DNA from: DATDDB01 sp041490205 | GTDB lineage: Bacteria; Pseudomonadota; Gammaproteobacteria; Burkholderiales; Gallionellaceae | Direction of reading: 5' to 3' | DNA length: 12,850 bases | NCBI GenBank assembly: GCA_041490205.1 | Contig: JBGPSQ010000063.1 | Span: 1-12,850, forward strand | Shown: positions 6,428 through 12,850 of the stretch, in pieces | Position numbering within the stretch: the stretch's first letter is position 1 | Layout: every line of letters starts with the position of its first letter | Notes under the pieces: model-generated | What the model saw: only the letters and a program-made list of their open reading frames with translations | The model's database searches: none | Told to the model about the DNA's origin: nothing | Program-made: the position numbers and the translations under genes

Positions 6428-9400
6428 TTATGTGTACTTCTTATATAGCGTGGCGTAGTACAGCACCGGGATCACCACCAGCGTCAGCATGGTGGAAACC
6501 AGGATGCCGAATATCAGGGCGATGGCCAGCCCGTTGAATATCGGGTCATCCAATATGAAGAACGCGCCCAGCATCGCCGCCAGCCCGGTGAGGATGATGG
6601 GCTTGGCGCGCGCGGCCGCCGCATTGATCACGGCATGCTGCGGGTCTATACCGTCCTTCAGTTGCTGGTTGACGAAATCCACCAGCAGGATGGAGTTGCG
6701 CACAATAATTCCCGCCAGCGCGATCATGCCTATCATCGAGGTGGCGGTGAACTGCGAGCCCAGCAGGGCATGCCCCGGCATCACGCCGATCACGGTCAGC
6801 GGAATTGGCGCCATGATGACGAGCGGCACCAGGTAGCTGCGGAACTGCGCCACCACCAGCAGGTAGATCAGCACAAGGCCCACGCCGTAAGCCAGGCCCA
6901 TGTCGCGGAAGGTCTCGTAGGTCACTTTCCATTCTCCGTCCCAGCGCAGTGCGTAGCCGGAATAAGGATTGGAGGGCAAGCTGAAGAAATACAATTCCAG
7001 TTTGCCGCCCTCCTCCAGCTCCAGGCCGCTCACCTTGGCATTGATGCCGAACATGCCGTACAGCGGGCTATCCGTCTTGCCCGCCATGTCACCCACCACA
7101 TACACCACTGGCATCAGATCCTTGTGGTAAATCGGATGATCCCGCTCCCCGGTGACCACCTGCACCAATTCGGAAAGCGGCACCAATACGCCGTCGCGCG
7201 AGCGCACCTTGAGCTTGAGCACGTCGTCGATGCGGCTGCGCTGCGCGACCGGCAGGCCCAGGTGCAGCGGCGGCGCATACTTCGCCGTATTGTCGTGCAG
7301 CGAGGTTACATCCTGCCCGGACAGCGCCACCTGCACCACGTCCACGATGTCGCGCTGCGAAACGCCCAGCAGTGCAGCCTTGCTTTGCAGCACATGGAGG
7401 GTGAGTTTCTGCGCCGTTTCGCCCACGGTGTCGTCTATGCCGACGATGCCTTCTGTCTGTACGAACTGTTCGCGCACCTTGCCCGCCACCTTGCGCGCCC
7501 CGTCATAGTCCGGGCCGTAGATTTCGGCGACGATGGGCGACATCACCGGCGGCCCCGGCGGAACCTCGACCACCTTGACCTTGGCGCCCCATTTTTTTGC
7601 AACGGATTGCAACGGTTCCAGCACGCTGGTGGCGATCTGGTGACTGCTGCGGCTGCGGGCGTGCTTGTCTTTGAGATTTACCTGAAGGTCACCCTGTTCA
7701 GAACCTGAACGAAGGTAATACTGGCGCACCAGGCCGTTGAAATTGATCGGCGATGCGCTTCCAGCATACCCTTCATAATCAGTAACTTCCGAAACGGTGG
7801 CGAGGTATGCGCCCATCTCGTGCAGCGCCGCCGCCGTCTGCTCCAGCGCGGTGCCGCTCGGCATATCGACGATCACCTGGAACTCCGACTTGTTGTCGAA
7901 CGGTAGCATCTTCAGCACCACCAGCTTCACCATCGTCAGCGACACGGCAAACAGCAACCCCGCCAGGATGCCCAGCCACAGCTTGCGCCGCATCGGCTTG
8001 CCGTGTTCCTTGTTCAGGAATGGGGTCAGCCGCTCACGGAAGAACTTCGCCAATTTGGTGTCGCGCTCGTCCTTTACCGTTGCATGGTGCGCGCCGGAGA
8101 ATTTCAGCGCCAGCCACGGCGTGATGACGAATGCCACAGCGAGCGATATCAGCATGCCCATGCTGGCATTGATCGGAATCGGGCTCATGTACGGCCCCAT
8201 CAGACCGCTGACGAAGGCCATCGGCAGCAGCGCCGCAATCACCGTGAAGGTAGCGAGTATGGTGGGGCTACCGACCTCGTCCACCGCCTCGGGAATGATC
8301 TCGGATAGCGGCTGGTGCTGCGCCAGCTCGCGCCTTCTGTGGATGTTCTCCACCACCACAATCGCGTCATCCACCAGAATGCCGATGGAGAAGATCAGCG
8401 CGAACAGAGAAACGCGGTTGAGCGTGAAGCCATAGGCCCAGGAGGCGAACAGCGTCACGGCGAGGGTGAGCAGCACGGCAACGCCGACGATGAATGCCTC
8501 GCGGCGCCCCAGGGCCAGCCACACCAGCGCCACCACGGCGACCGTGGCGAAGATCAGCTTCTGAATCAGCTTCATCGCCTTGTCGTTGGCGGTCTCGCCG
8601 TAATTGCGCGTGACCGTCACCTGCACATCGGACGGTATCACGCTGCCCCGCAGCTCCTCCACGCGCTTTTGCAGCTTTCGGGAAACCTCCACCGCGTTTT
8701 CGCCCGGCTTCTTGCTCACCTCGATGGTGACTGCGGTAAATTCGCCACGGGCCTTGATGCCCTTGTCCTCCGCTGCCGCGCCCGTGCCCAGCCACACATA
8801 ACTGGAAGGCTGGTCGGCGCCATCCCGCACCTGCGCCACATCGCGCAGGTAAACAGGCTTGCCCCCGGACACCCCCACCACCAACTGGCTGACCTCGTTC
8901 GCATTGCTCAGAAAATCGCCGGTCTGCACCTGTATTTCGCGGTTGCCCTGCACCAGGTTGCCGGAATTGTGCGACACGTTGGAAACCTGCAACGCGCCCG
9001 CCACGTCCTGCACCGTAAGCTGGTAGGCATTCAGCGCCTCCGGCACCAGCTGGATGCGCACCATGCGCTGGGTCGCCCCCAGCGTGTTCACCTCGCGCGT
9101 ACCCTCCACGCGTTTCAGCTCCACCTCCATGGCATGCGCCACCTGGGTCAACTCCAGCCCGCCGGAAGCGGCTTTGTCTCGCCACAGGGTAAGCGCCATC
9201 ACCGGCACATCGTCGATGCCCTTGGCCTTGATGATCGGCTGCGCCACGCCCAGCGTGGGCGGCAGCCAATCGGCGTGCGAGTGAATGACATCGTAGAGTT
9301 TCACCAGCGAAGGAACGTGCAGCTCGCCCACCTTGAATTGCACGGTAAGTATCGCCATGCCGGGCTGCGAGACGGAATAGACGTGATCCACCCCGGAAAT

Positions 9401-9631
9401 CTGCGATAGCACCTGCTCCGCCGGGGTAGCCACGGTGTTGGCCACATCACGCGCCGACGCGCCGGGATAGGCGATCAGCACATTGGCCATGGTCACATTG
9501 ATCTGCGGCTCTTCTTCACGAGGAGTGACCATTACAGCAAACAGGGCCAGCAGCACCGCCACCAGCGCCAGCAGGGGCGTCATCTGCGAATGCAGGAAGG
9601 TTCGGGCGATTCGTCCAGAAATTCCCATCAT
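6428..9631 (-). CDS. RND-superfamily efflux permease (AcrB/MexB-like, proton-driven)
   Basis: A 1067-residue inner-membrane transporter of full RND length. It has the expected plan: TM1 at about 18-37, a large periplasmic loop, a TM2-TM6 block, a central cytoplasmic stretch, TM7, a second periplasmic loop and a TM8-TM12 block ending near residue 1060. The proton-relay motif GILVDDAIVVVENI in TM4 carries the adjacent aspartates D421 and D422, as in AcrB D407/D408. It lacks the heavy-metal-type VDGA variant, so it is closer to the HAE-like branch than to CzcA, although the substrate is unknown. The second half shows GIIVRNSILLVDFVNQ. Two adjacent ATGs (9631, 9628) follow a G-rich ribosome binding site. 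It is preceded by its adaptor gene across a 166-nt gap that carries a repeat element, and followed by DUF2892. No outer-membrane channel is encoded here. Confidence 0.93.
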   Translation of the reverse strand: MMGISGRIARTFLHSQMTPLLALVAVLLALFAVMVTPREEEPQINVTMANVLIAYPGASARDVANTVATPAEQVLSQISGVDHVYSVSQPGMAILTVQFKVGELHVPSLVKLYDVIHSHADWLPPTLGVAQPIIKAKGIDDVPVMALTLWRDKAASGGLELTQVAHAMEVELKRVEGTREVNTLGATQRMVRIQLVPEALNAYQLTVQDVAGALQVSNVSHNSGNLVQGNREIQVQTGDFLSNANEVSQLVVGVSGGKPVYLRDVAQVRDGADQPSSYVWLGTGAAAEDKGIKARGEFTAVTIEVSKKPGENAVEVSRKLQKRVEELRGSVIPSDVQVTVTRNYGETANDKAMKLIQKLIFATVAVVALVWLALGRREAFIVGVAVLLTLAVTLFASWAYGFTLNRVSLFALIFSIGILVDDAIVVVENIHRRRELAQHQPLSEIIPEAVDEVGSPTILATFTVIAALLPMAFVSGLMGPYMSPIPINASMGMLISLAVAFVITPWLALKFSGAHHATVKDERDTKLAKFFRERLTPFLNKEHGKPMRRKLWLGILAGLLFAVSLTMVKLVVLKMLPFDNKSEFQVIVDMPSGTALEQTAAALHEMGAYLATVSEVTDYEGYAGSASPINFNGLVRQYYLRSGSEQGDLQVNLKDKHARSRSSHQIATSVLEPLQSVAKKWGAKVKVVEVPPGPPVMSPIVAEIYGPDYDGARKVAGKVREQFVQTEGIVGIDDTVGETAQKLTLHVLQSKAALLGVSQRDIVDVVQVALSGQDVTSLHDNTAKYAPPLHLGLPVAQRSRIDDVLKLKVRSRDGVLVPLSELVQVVTGERDHPIYHKDLMPVVYVVGDMAGKTDSPLYGMFGINAKVSGLELEEGGKLELYFFSLPSNPYSGYALRWDGEWKVTYETFRDMGLAYGVGLVLIYLLVVAQFRSYLVPLVIMAPIPLTVIGVMPGHALLGSQFTATSMIGMIALAGIIVRNSILLVDFVNQQLKDGIDPQHAVINAAAARAKPIILTGLAAMLGAFFILDDPIFNGLAIALIFGILVSTMLTLVVIPVLYYATLYKKYT

Positions 9632-9654
9632 AAAGCCCCCGCAAATTCAGGATT

Positions 9655-9780
9655 CGTCATTCCCGCGCAGGCGGGAATCCAGCAAAACAAATAATCCGCG
9701 TAGCGGACAAGAGCATGATGTTGATCCGCTGCGCGGAAGATATTTTTATCGACTGGATTCCCGCCTGCGCGGGAATGACG
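9655..9780. repeat. 126-bp palindromic repeat element with 28-bp perfect inverted ends, inside the efflux operon
   Basis: Positions 9655-9682 and 9753-9780 are exact reverse complements over 28 nt. Each end contains ATTCCC-N8-GGGAAT, the pattern of the neisserial dRS3 repeat and of the widespread proteobacterial GTCATTCCCGCG family. The interior has two shorter dyads, TCCGC/GCGGA at 9695-9707 and 9725-9737. The element carries no gene. It fills most of the gap between adaptor and permease genes, so the operon mRNA would fold it into a long hairpin. Confidence 0.85.
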
Positions 9781-9797
9781 GGCATTTAATGTTTTAC

Positions 9798-10835
9798 TCA
9801 TTTCGCCTGCTGCCCCATGCCCGCCTTGACCCCATCCACCGCCACGCGCTCGCCGGGATTCAGCCCCGCCAGCACCTCGATCTCATTCTGTCCGGACGCC
9901 TCGCCCAATCTCACCTGGCGCAACTCCAGCCGCCCCTCGCCCGCCATCACATACACTCCCTCCACCTCACCGCGATGCACCACGGCGCTGGCCGGCACCA
10001 GCATCTTGCTTGCCTTGCCGACTGTAAAGTAAGCGCGCACAAACATGCCGGGATAGACGCCCGCCTCATTGGCGGACAATGCGATGCGCACCTGAGTGCT
10101 GTGCGTGCGCGGGTCGGCCACCGGCTGCACCGTCACCGATGATGCGTCGCTCCAACGCTTGAGGGACGGGAATTCCACCTTGACCTGCGGTTGTTTGCCG
10201 ATGTCGGCCAGTTTGTATTGCGGGACGTTCACGATCACGCGCATCTGCGCCGGATCGAAACCGGTCATCAGCGGCTTGCCCACCGTGACCATCTCGCCCA
10301 CTTCCACATGGCGCGCCGCCACCAGGCCGCTGTAGGGGGCCACCACCGAGGTGTAGCCATGCTCGATCCTGGATTGCCCCGCGCCCGCCTCGCTCGCCGC
10401 CGCCTGCGCGAGCGCCACCTGGTAATCGGCTTGCGCCTTGTCCAGCGCCGACTGGCTGATGAATTTCTGCGCGAACAACTGGCGCGCGCGCTCGTAATTG
10501 GCCTTGGCATTCTGCAACGCCGCCTGCGACTGCATCACCTGCGCCTGGCTGCCGGAGAGCGCCTGCGCTGCCTCGCGCTCATCAATGCGCACGATGACCT
10601 GGCCCTTCTTCACCGTATCGCCCACGTCGAACAGGATTTCCTTCACCCGGCCATTGATCTGCGCCGACACCGTGGATTGGCGCGTGGCTTCCACCACCCC
10701 TTCCACGCTATAGGTTTCCGCCACATCGCGGTACTGCACCGTGACCGTGGGCAACGCCCCGTCAGCCCATGCCGAGGGAATAATGCTGGCACAGGCGCAT
10801 AGCCCCGCCAGCAACAAGAGATTTCGCGCTTTCAT
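9798..10835 (-). CDS. RND periplasmic adaptor (membrane-fusion protein)
   Basis: 345 residues. A signal peptide (MKARNLLLLAGLCACASIIP, cleavage likely after SAWA near residue 24) sends it to the periplasm, where adaptors link the RND pump to an outer-membrane channel. Visible parts are VEGVVEATRQSTVSAQINGR, a lipoyl-like half (about 56-85) with DVGDTVKKGQVIVRID, a helical hairpin rich in Ala and Gln (about 88-155), the second lipoyl half TSVVAPYSGLVAARHVEVGE, a beta-barrel, and a membrane-proximal domain ending AVVHRGEVEGVYVMAGEGR to GLNPGERVAVDGVK. These are typical of the HlyD/AcrA family. LCAC near residue 13 is a poor lipobox, so lipidation is doubtful. ATG 10835 follows a GGGGTCACT stretch. 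It is the first gene of the operon, under the dyad-bearing promoter. Confidence 0.92.
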   Translation of the reverse strand: MKARNLLLLAGLCACASIIPSAWADGALPTVTVQYRDVAETYSVEGVVEATRQSTVSAQINGRVKEILFDVGDTVKKGQVIVRIDEREAAQALSGSQAQVMQSQAALQNAKANYERARQLFAQKFISQSALDKAQADYQVALAQAAASEAGAGQSRIEHGYTSVVAPYSGLVAARHVEVGEMVTVGKPLMTGFDPAQMRVIVNVPQYKLADIGKQPQVKVEFPSLKRWSDASSVTVQPVADPRTHSTQVRIALSANEAGVYPGMFVRAYFTVGKASKMLVPASAVVHRGEVEGVYVMAGEGRLELRQVRLGEASGQNEIEVLAGLNPGERVAVDGVKAGMGQQAK

Positions 10836-10868
10836 AGTGACCCCGCCCGTTCAAATAACGAAACAATT

Positions 10869-10892
10869 GCATATTAGCATATTCTAATATGC
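10869..10892. promoter_or_regulatory. Perfect 9-bp dyad operator, BigR/YgaV (ArsR-family)-like
   Basis: GCATATTAG-N6-CTAATATGC is a perfect inverted repeat (10869-10877, 10884-10892) in an AT-rich island within GC-rich DNA. It covers most of the spacer and the -10 of the adaptor promoter, the position expected of a repressor. ArsR-family BigR/YgaV/SqrR-type regulators use AT-rich palindromes at such places and control DUF2892 and sulfur genes. The assignment to that group is inference, and the regulator gene is outside the window. Confidence 0.65.
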
Positions 10893-10904
10893 CAATCGAG
10901 TCAA
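10876..10904 (-). promoter_or_regulatory. Sigma70 promoter of the efflux operon
   Basis: On the minus strand TTGACT (10904-10899) is followed after exactly 17 nt by TATGCT (10881-10876). The start of transcription would be about 35 nt before ATG 10835. The palindrome overlaps the -10, predicting repression by default. A further 6-bp dyad CCTTAA/TTAAGG (10921-10926, 10936-10941) lies upstream. Confidence 0.6.
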
Positions 10905-10961
10905 GAGGCGGGGCGGGATACCTTAAAGCCCATAGTTAAGGCGGATATTCCGTAGTGCGCT

Positions 10962-11039
10962 CCCTCACCCCAACCCCTCTCCCGGAGGGAGAGGGGCTTA
11001 GCTCCCTTCTCCCGCCGGGAGAAGGGCTGGGGATGAGGG
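10962..11039. repeat. REP-like intergenic repeat with two perfect hairpins
   Basis: Two perfect 10-bp hairpins with 3-nt loops stand side by side: 10974-10983/10987-10996 (CCCCTCTCCC) and 11004-11013/11017-11026 (CCCTTCTCCC). Outer arms 10962-10976 and 11025-11039 pair at 13 of 15 positions, giving a cruciform-like fold. This CCCTCACCCC...CTCTCCC type of repeat is common between genes in proteobacteria. It lies past the stop of the Sel1 lipoprotein gene, where it could also end transcription. Confidence 0.75.
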
Positions 11040-11095
11040 AACACCCCATCCAGCCAGCCTCCAAGCCTAGCCATACCCTCGCACCCTATTCAAGG

Positions 11096-11590
11096 CTACC
11101 TCTTGTGCGCGTTAATCCACTCCCTCTCCCGTTGCCTTGCCTCCGCCAACTGCCCAGCCGCCAGCGTAGTTTCCAGCGCCGCCTTACTGCGTATCGCCTG
11201 CTCATCCCCCGAAGAAGCGCTCAAGCTATACCACACCAGCGCCCCCACCGCATCCTTCGGCACGCCCTGCCCGCGCTCATACATCCCGCCCAGCGTATAT
11301 TGCGCCTCGGCGCTGCCCTGCTCCGCCGCCGCCCGCGCCAGCTTCAGCGCCTGCGCATAATCCTGCTTCACCCCGCTGCCGCTCACATACATCTCCGCCA
11401 GGAAAAACTGCGCACGCGCATTGCCCCGGTCCGCCAATATGCGAAAGCCTTCGGCGGCGGTGGCGTAATCCTTCCTTTGGTAGGCCGCCTGCGCCTGCTT
11501 CAATACCGCCTGCTCCTTGTCCGCCACGGTATCGCCCCCGCACGCGGAAAGGAAAAAACTCACCGCGAGCACCATCAATACAAATTGCAT
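11096..11590 (-). CDS. Sel1-repeat lipoprotein
   Basis: 164 residues. MQFVLMVLAVSFFLSACGGD has a good lipobox, LSAC, with acylated C17, so the protein is probably anchored to a membrane on the periplasmic side. A helical TPR-like segment (about 27-56) is followed by two Sel1-type repeats: ARAQFFLAEMYVSGSGVKQD (58-77) with its partner helix, and AEAQYTLGGMYERGQGVPKD (94-113) with its partner helix, ending near 132. Sel1 repeats form alpha-solenoids that bind other proteins; no specific partner is indicated. A GAAGGGGATGG stretch precedes ATG 11590 at a rather long distance. The neighbours are unrelated, and it seems to be transcribed alone. Confidence 0.88.
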   Translation of the reverse strand: MQFVLMVLAVSFFLSACGGDTVADKEQAVLKQAQAAYQRKDYATAAEGFRILADRGNARAQFFLAEMYVSGSGVKQDYAQALKLARAAAEQGSAEAQYTLGGMYERGQGVPKDAVGALVWYSLSASSGDEQAIRSKAALETTLAAGQLAEARQREREWINAHKR

Positions 11591-11758
11591 ATCACTACAC
11601 CATCCCCTTCAAGTTGATTGATACCGCAAACCACCGACGCGATTCAGGCAAGACAAAGCATGACTTATCTCTCATTTTAAGTTTATACCCTAATTGGCGT
11701 ATTGTGCTCGTGGCAGCTTGTTGACAGTGTGGTCATGAATCGGAAGAGTGCGGGGTCA

Positions 11759-11809
11759 GGCATTACATTTTGCATTCTGGTTGCGGGCGGTCATGTCAAA
11801 TGTAAGGCC
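11759..11809. repeat. Imperfect dyad beside a GGGGTCAGGCATT motif
   Basis: GGCATTACATTT (11759-11770) pairs with AAATGTAAGGCC (11798-11809) at 11 of 12 positions. The left arm is embedded in GGGGTCAGGCATTACATTTT, a motif I associate with ends of REP/RAYT-type or MITE sequences, from general familiarity only. GTAAGGCCTCG occurs at 11802-11812 and again at 11920-11930. Confidence 0.45.
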
Positions 11810-11969
11810 TCGTATATTGACGACGGCGGCGAAATGCACTGCAATAGCAGTGTTGAGCAGGCTGAACCGCAAGACATCGTTAAGACCCCCGTGACCTGGC
11901 ATGACCCCATTGATTTCCCGTAAGGCCTCGATCCCACACGGGTTGAGCATTTCGCTCCCAGCACCTGTA

Positions 11970-12040
11970 TGTTGGGCCGAGCAAGGTGAAGCCCAACAAA
12001 CCCGGCATGAATGTTGGGCTTCATTTTATTTCAGCCCAAC
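11970..12040. repeat. GTTGGGC/GCCCAAC hairpin repeat cluster
   Basis: Two stems: TGTTGGGC (11970-11977) with GCCCAACA (11991-11998), and GTTGGGCT (12013-12020) with AGCCCAAC (12033-12040). GCCCAACCTAC-type repeats are frequent between proteobacterial genes. The cluster lies just past the stop of the specificity-subunit remnant and could act as a terminator for it. Confidence 0.65.
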
Positions 12041-12068
12041 CTACCGGGCTTGGGCTCTTTTGGGGAAA

Positions 12069-12692
12069 CTAAATCTGTGAGCTATAAGGGAGCGTATCAA
12101 TATAGCGCGCCATATAGGCCCAATCTGGCTTACCCTTTTGGGTTACAGGCAAACTGATAAGTGAGTCCGGCATTCGAATGGGGCGCCATTTGCGACCATA
12201 GCCCCATCTGTACTTTTCCGCCCTGATGACAGTTGACAAGAATAGCCCTAAGGCAGGAGTGAGTACAACATCTTTGTCTTTTAAGTAGAGGGGGTTTACA
12301 TCGTGACTGCACGTAAAAGGCACAGGTTGATAGAACGCTTCGCCTACAGATCCGTTGTTGGACACGGTTATGCAGCTGCCAGAAAATAACTTTCTTTCTA
12401 AGAGTTCGTCTGGAACTACAGAACCATCTCTGGAATACTTCGACAAGTTTTCTTGTGAGATATAAGCCGTGATGCCGTTTCGACTTTCTGTTGCCCCAAT
12501 AAACGGCACACCTGAGTCGTCCAAGGTGTAAGGTGGTTTTTTGTTGTAGTAGCCCTTTTTTATTTCAAAGACTTCGTCATACCTAAAGGACTTCCACGTC
12601 GTGGCGTCCAGCTTTGGCGTTTGTCTCTTTTCCTGTGGCTTCGAGCAACCCTCAAACTGGGTGAAGTCCGCATTACGAACCCATGCAGGCAT
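12069..12692 (-). pseudogene. Truncated DNA-recognition (specificity) subunit of a restriction-modification system
   Basis: The last 200 or so residues of a type I HsdS or type IIB/IIG (BcgI-like) specificity protein. Seen are the start of a target-recognition domain (TWKSFRYDEVFEIKKGYYNK), GVPFIGATESRNGITAYISQ, SCITVSNNGSVGEAFYQPVP, the KYRWGYGRKWRPIRMPDSLI block and the closing KPDWAYMARYIDTLPYSSQI, all typical of this group. Intact proteins usually carry two recognition domains or are fused to a methyltransferase; only one domain remains. The frame stays open upstream of 12692 without a normal start and runs into the end of an IS5-like element, so insertion most likely removed the 5' part. 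It is visibly richer in A and T than the genes at 1-11590, consistent with transfer. No methylase or nuclease partner is seen. A stand-alone small ORF from ATG 12692 cannot be excluded. Confidence 0.75.
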
Positions 12693-12720
12693 ACCAGTTG
12701 GCTCAGGGAGAACTAAGAAC

Positions 12721-12850
12721 TTATCCGTAAATAATATTAACCTTTAACGGTACCTTGCGGAACGCGATGATTGCGGCGGCCAGGTGATTCAGGCCAATGA
12801 AACTGCGTTCCAGCTTTTCATAGCGCACCAGCAATTTGCGGAAGCGGTTA
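12721..12850 (-). mobile_element. IS5-like element, 3' end of the transposase gene (cut by window edge)
   Basis: The final 42 codons of a transposase enter at the window edge and stop at TAA 12723-12721. The protein reads NRFRKLLVRYEKLERSFIGL, NHLAAAIIAFRKVPLKVNII and YG. This RYEKLERSF-GLNHLAAAIIAFR ending is characteristic of DDE transposases of the IS5 family. The element's end should lie a little beyond the stop, probably between about 12700 and 12720, but the terminal inverted repeat cannot be confirmed without the other end. It abuts the specificity-subunit remnant. Confidence 0.85.

Larger units (their letters stand above)
11591..12068. other. Repeat-rich noncoding region, no gene supported
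   Basis: About 480 nt between the Sel1 lipoprotein and the specificity-subunit remnant. It contains a long-loop dyad with the GGGGTCAGGCATTACATTTT motif, an 11-nt direct repeat, and a GTTGGGC hairpin cluster, listed separately. Short reading frames here show no family resemblance. It looks like a collection point for mobile-element debris. Confidence 0.6.

Noticed and set aside
6635..9409. Long plus-strand open frames opposite the RND permease (for example 6635-7708 and 8315-9409)
   Set aside because: The minus-strand permease is continuous with conserved motifs throughout; the opposite frames are His/Arg-rich with no family features.
10784..10835. Lipoprotein signal in the adaptor (LCAC)
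   Set aside because: Cys at the -2 position does not fit a lipobox, and a normal signal peptidase I site follows at SAWA.
11702..11950. Short frames on both strands between the Sel1 lipoprotein gene and the specificity-subunit remnant
   Set aside because: No ribosome binding site, no domain resemblance, and they overlap repeat motifs; likely noncoding.
11970..12052. GTTGGGC-rich repeats considered as a CRISPR array
   Set aside because: The units alternate in orientation, are only about 8 nt long and have no regular spacers; they form hairpins as intergenic repeats do.

Overview
The window looks like a chromosomal segment of a betaproteobacterium, probably Nitrosomonadales/Gallionellaceae-like. 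That is an inference from the grxC-secB-gpsA gene order, the PglL-type ligase, the GC-rich codon use and the style of the intergenic repeats; no rRNA or other phylogenetic marker is present. Every supported gene lies on the minus strand, so transcription runs from high to low coordinates.

Region 1 (1-4010) is a compact cluster. In transcription order it holds a PglL/Wzy-like O-oligosaccharyltransferase, a membrane-anchored rhodanese, glutaredoxin 3 (grxC), the chaperone secB, a secreted double-SH3 protein and the start of gpsA, which is cut by the window edge. The first two genes overlap and the next gaps are 13-26 nt, so it reads as one operon serving protein glycosylation, thiol redox, secretion and phospholipid synthesis. 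A candidate promoter precedes it. Its -35 lies in a decayed 38-nt copy of the tail of a DUF2892 gene found about 2.1 kb away.

Region 2 (4069-5998) holds two exported proteins of unknown function, 13 nt apart, with good ribosome binding sites and a sigma70-like promoter. The larger, cysteine-rich protein carries C and H motifs that could belong to a papain-like fold. The smaller has a conserved-looking YSGRPDP / LGYKG domain. This pair is the best candidate for an undescribed system in the window. Two interleavable GC-rich hairpins follow it.

Region 3 (6136-10904) is an efflux operon of three genes: periplasmic adaptor, RND permease and a small DUF2892 membrane protein, ended by a strong terminator. 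Its promoter overlaps a perfect 9-bp dyad that resembles operators of ArsR-family BigR/YgaV/SqrR-type regulators. A 126-bp repeat element with 28-bp perfect inverted ends sits between adaptor and permease. Neither the regulator nor an outer-membrane channel is in the window.

Region 4 (10921-12850) is accessory DNA: a two-hairpin intergenic repeat, a Sel1-repeat lipoprotein, about 480 bp of repeat-rich noncoding DNA, an AT-richer remnant of a restriction-modification specificity subunit, and the 3' end of an IS5-like transposase that appears to have truncated it.
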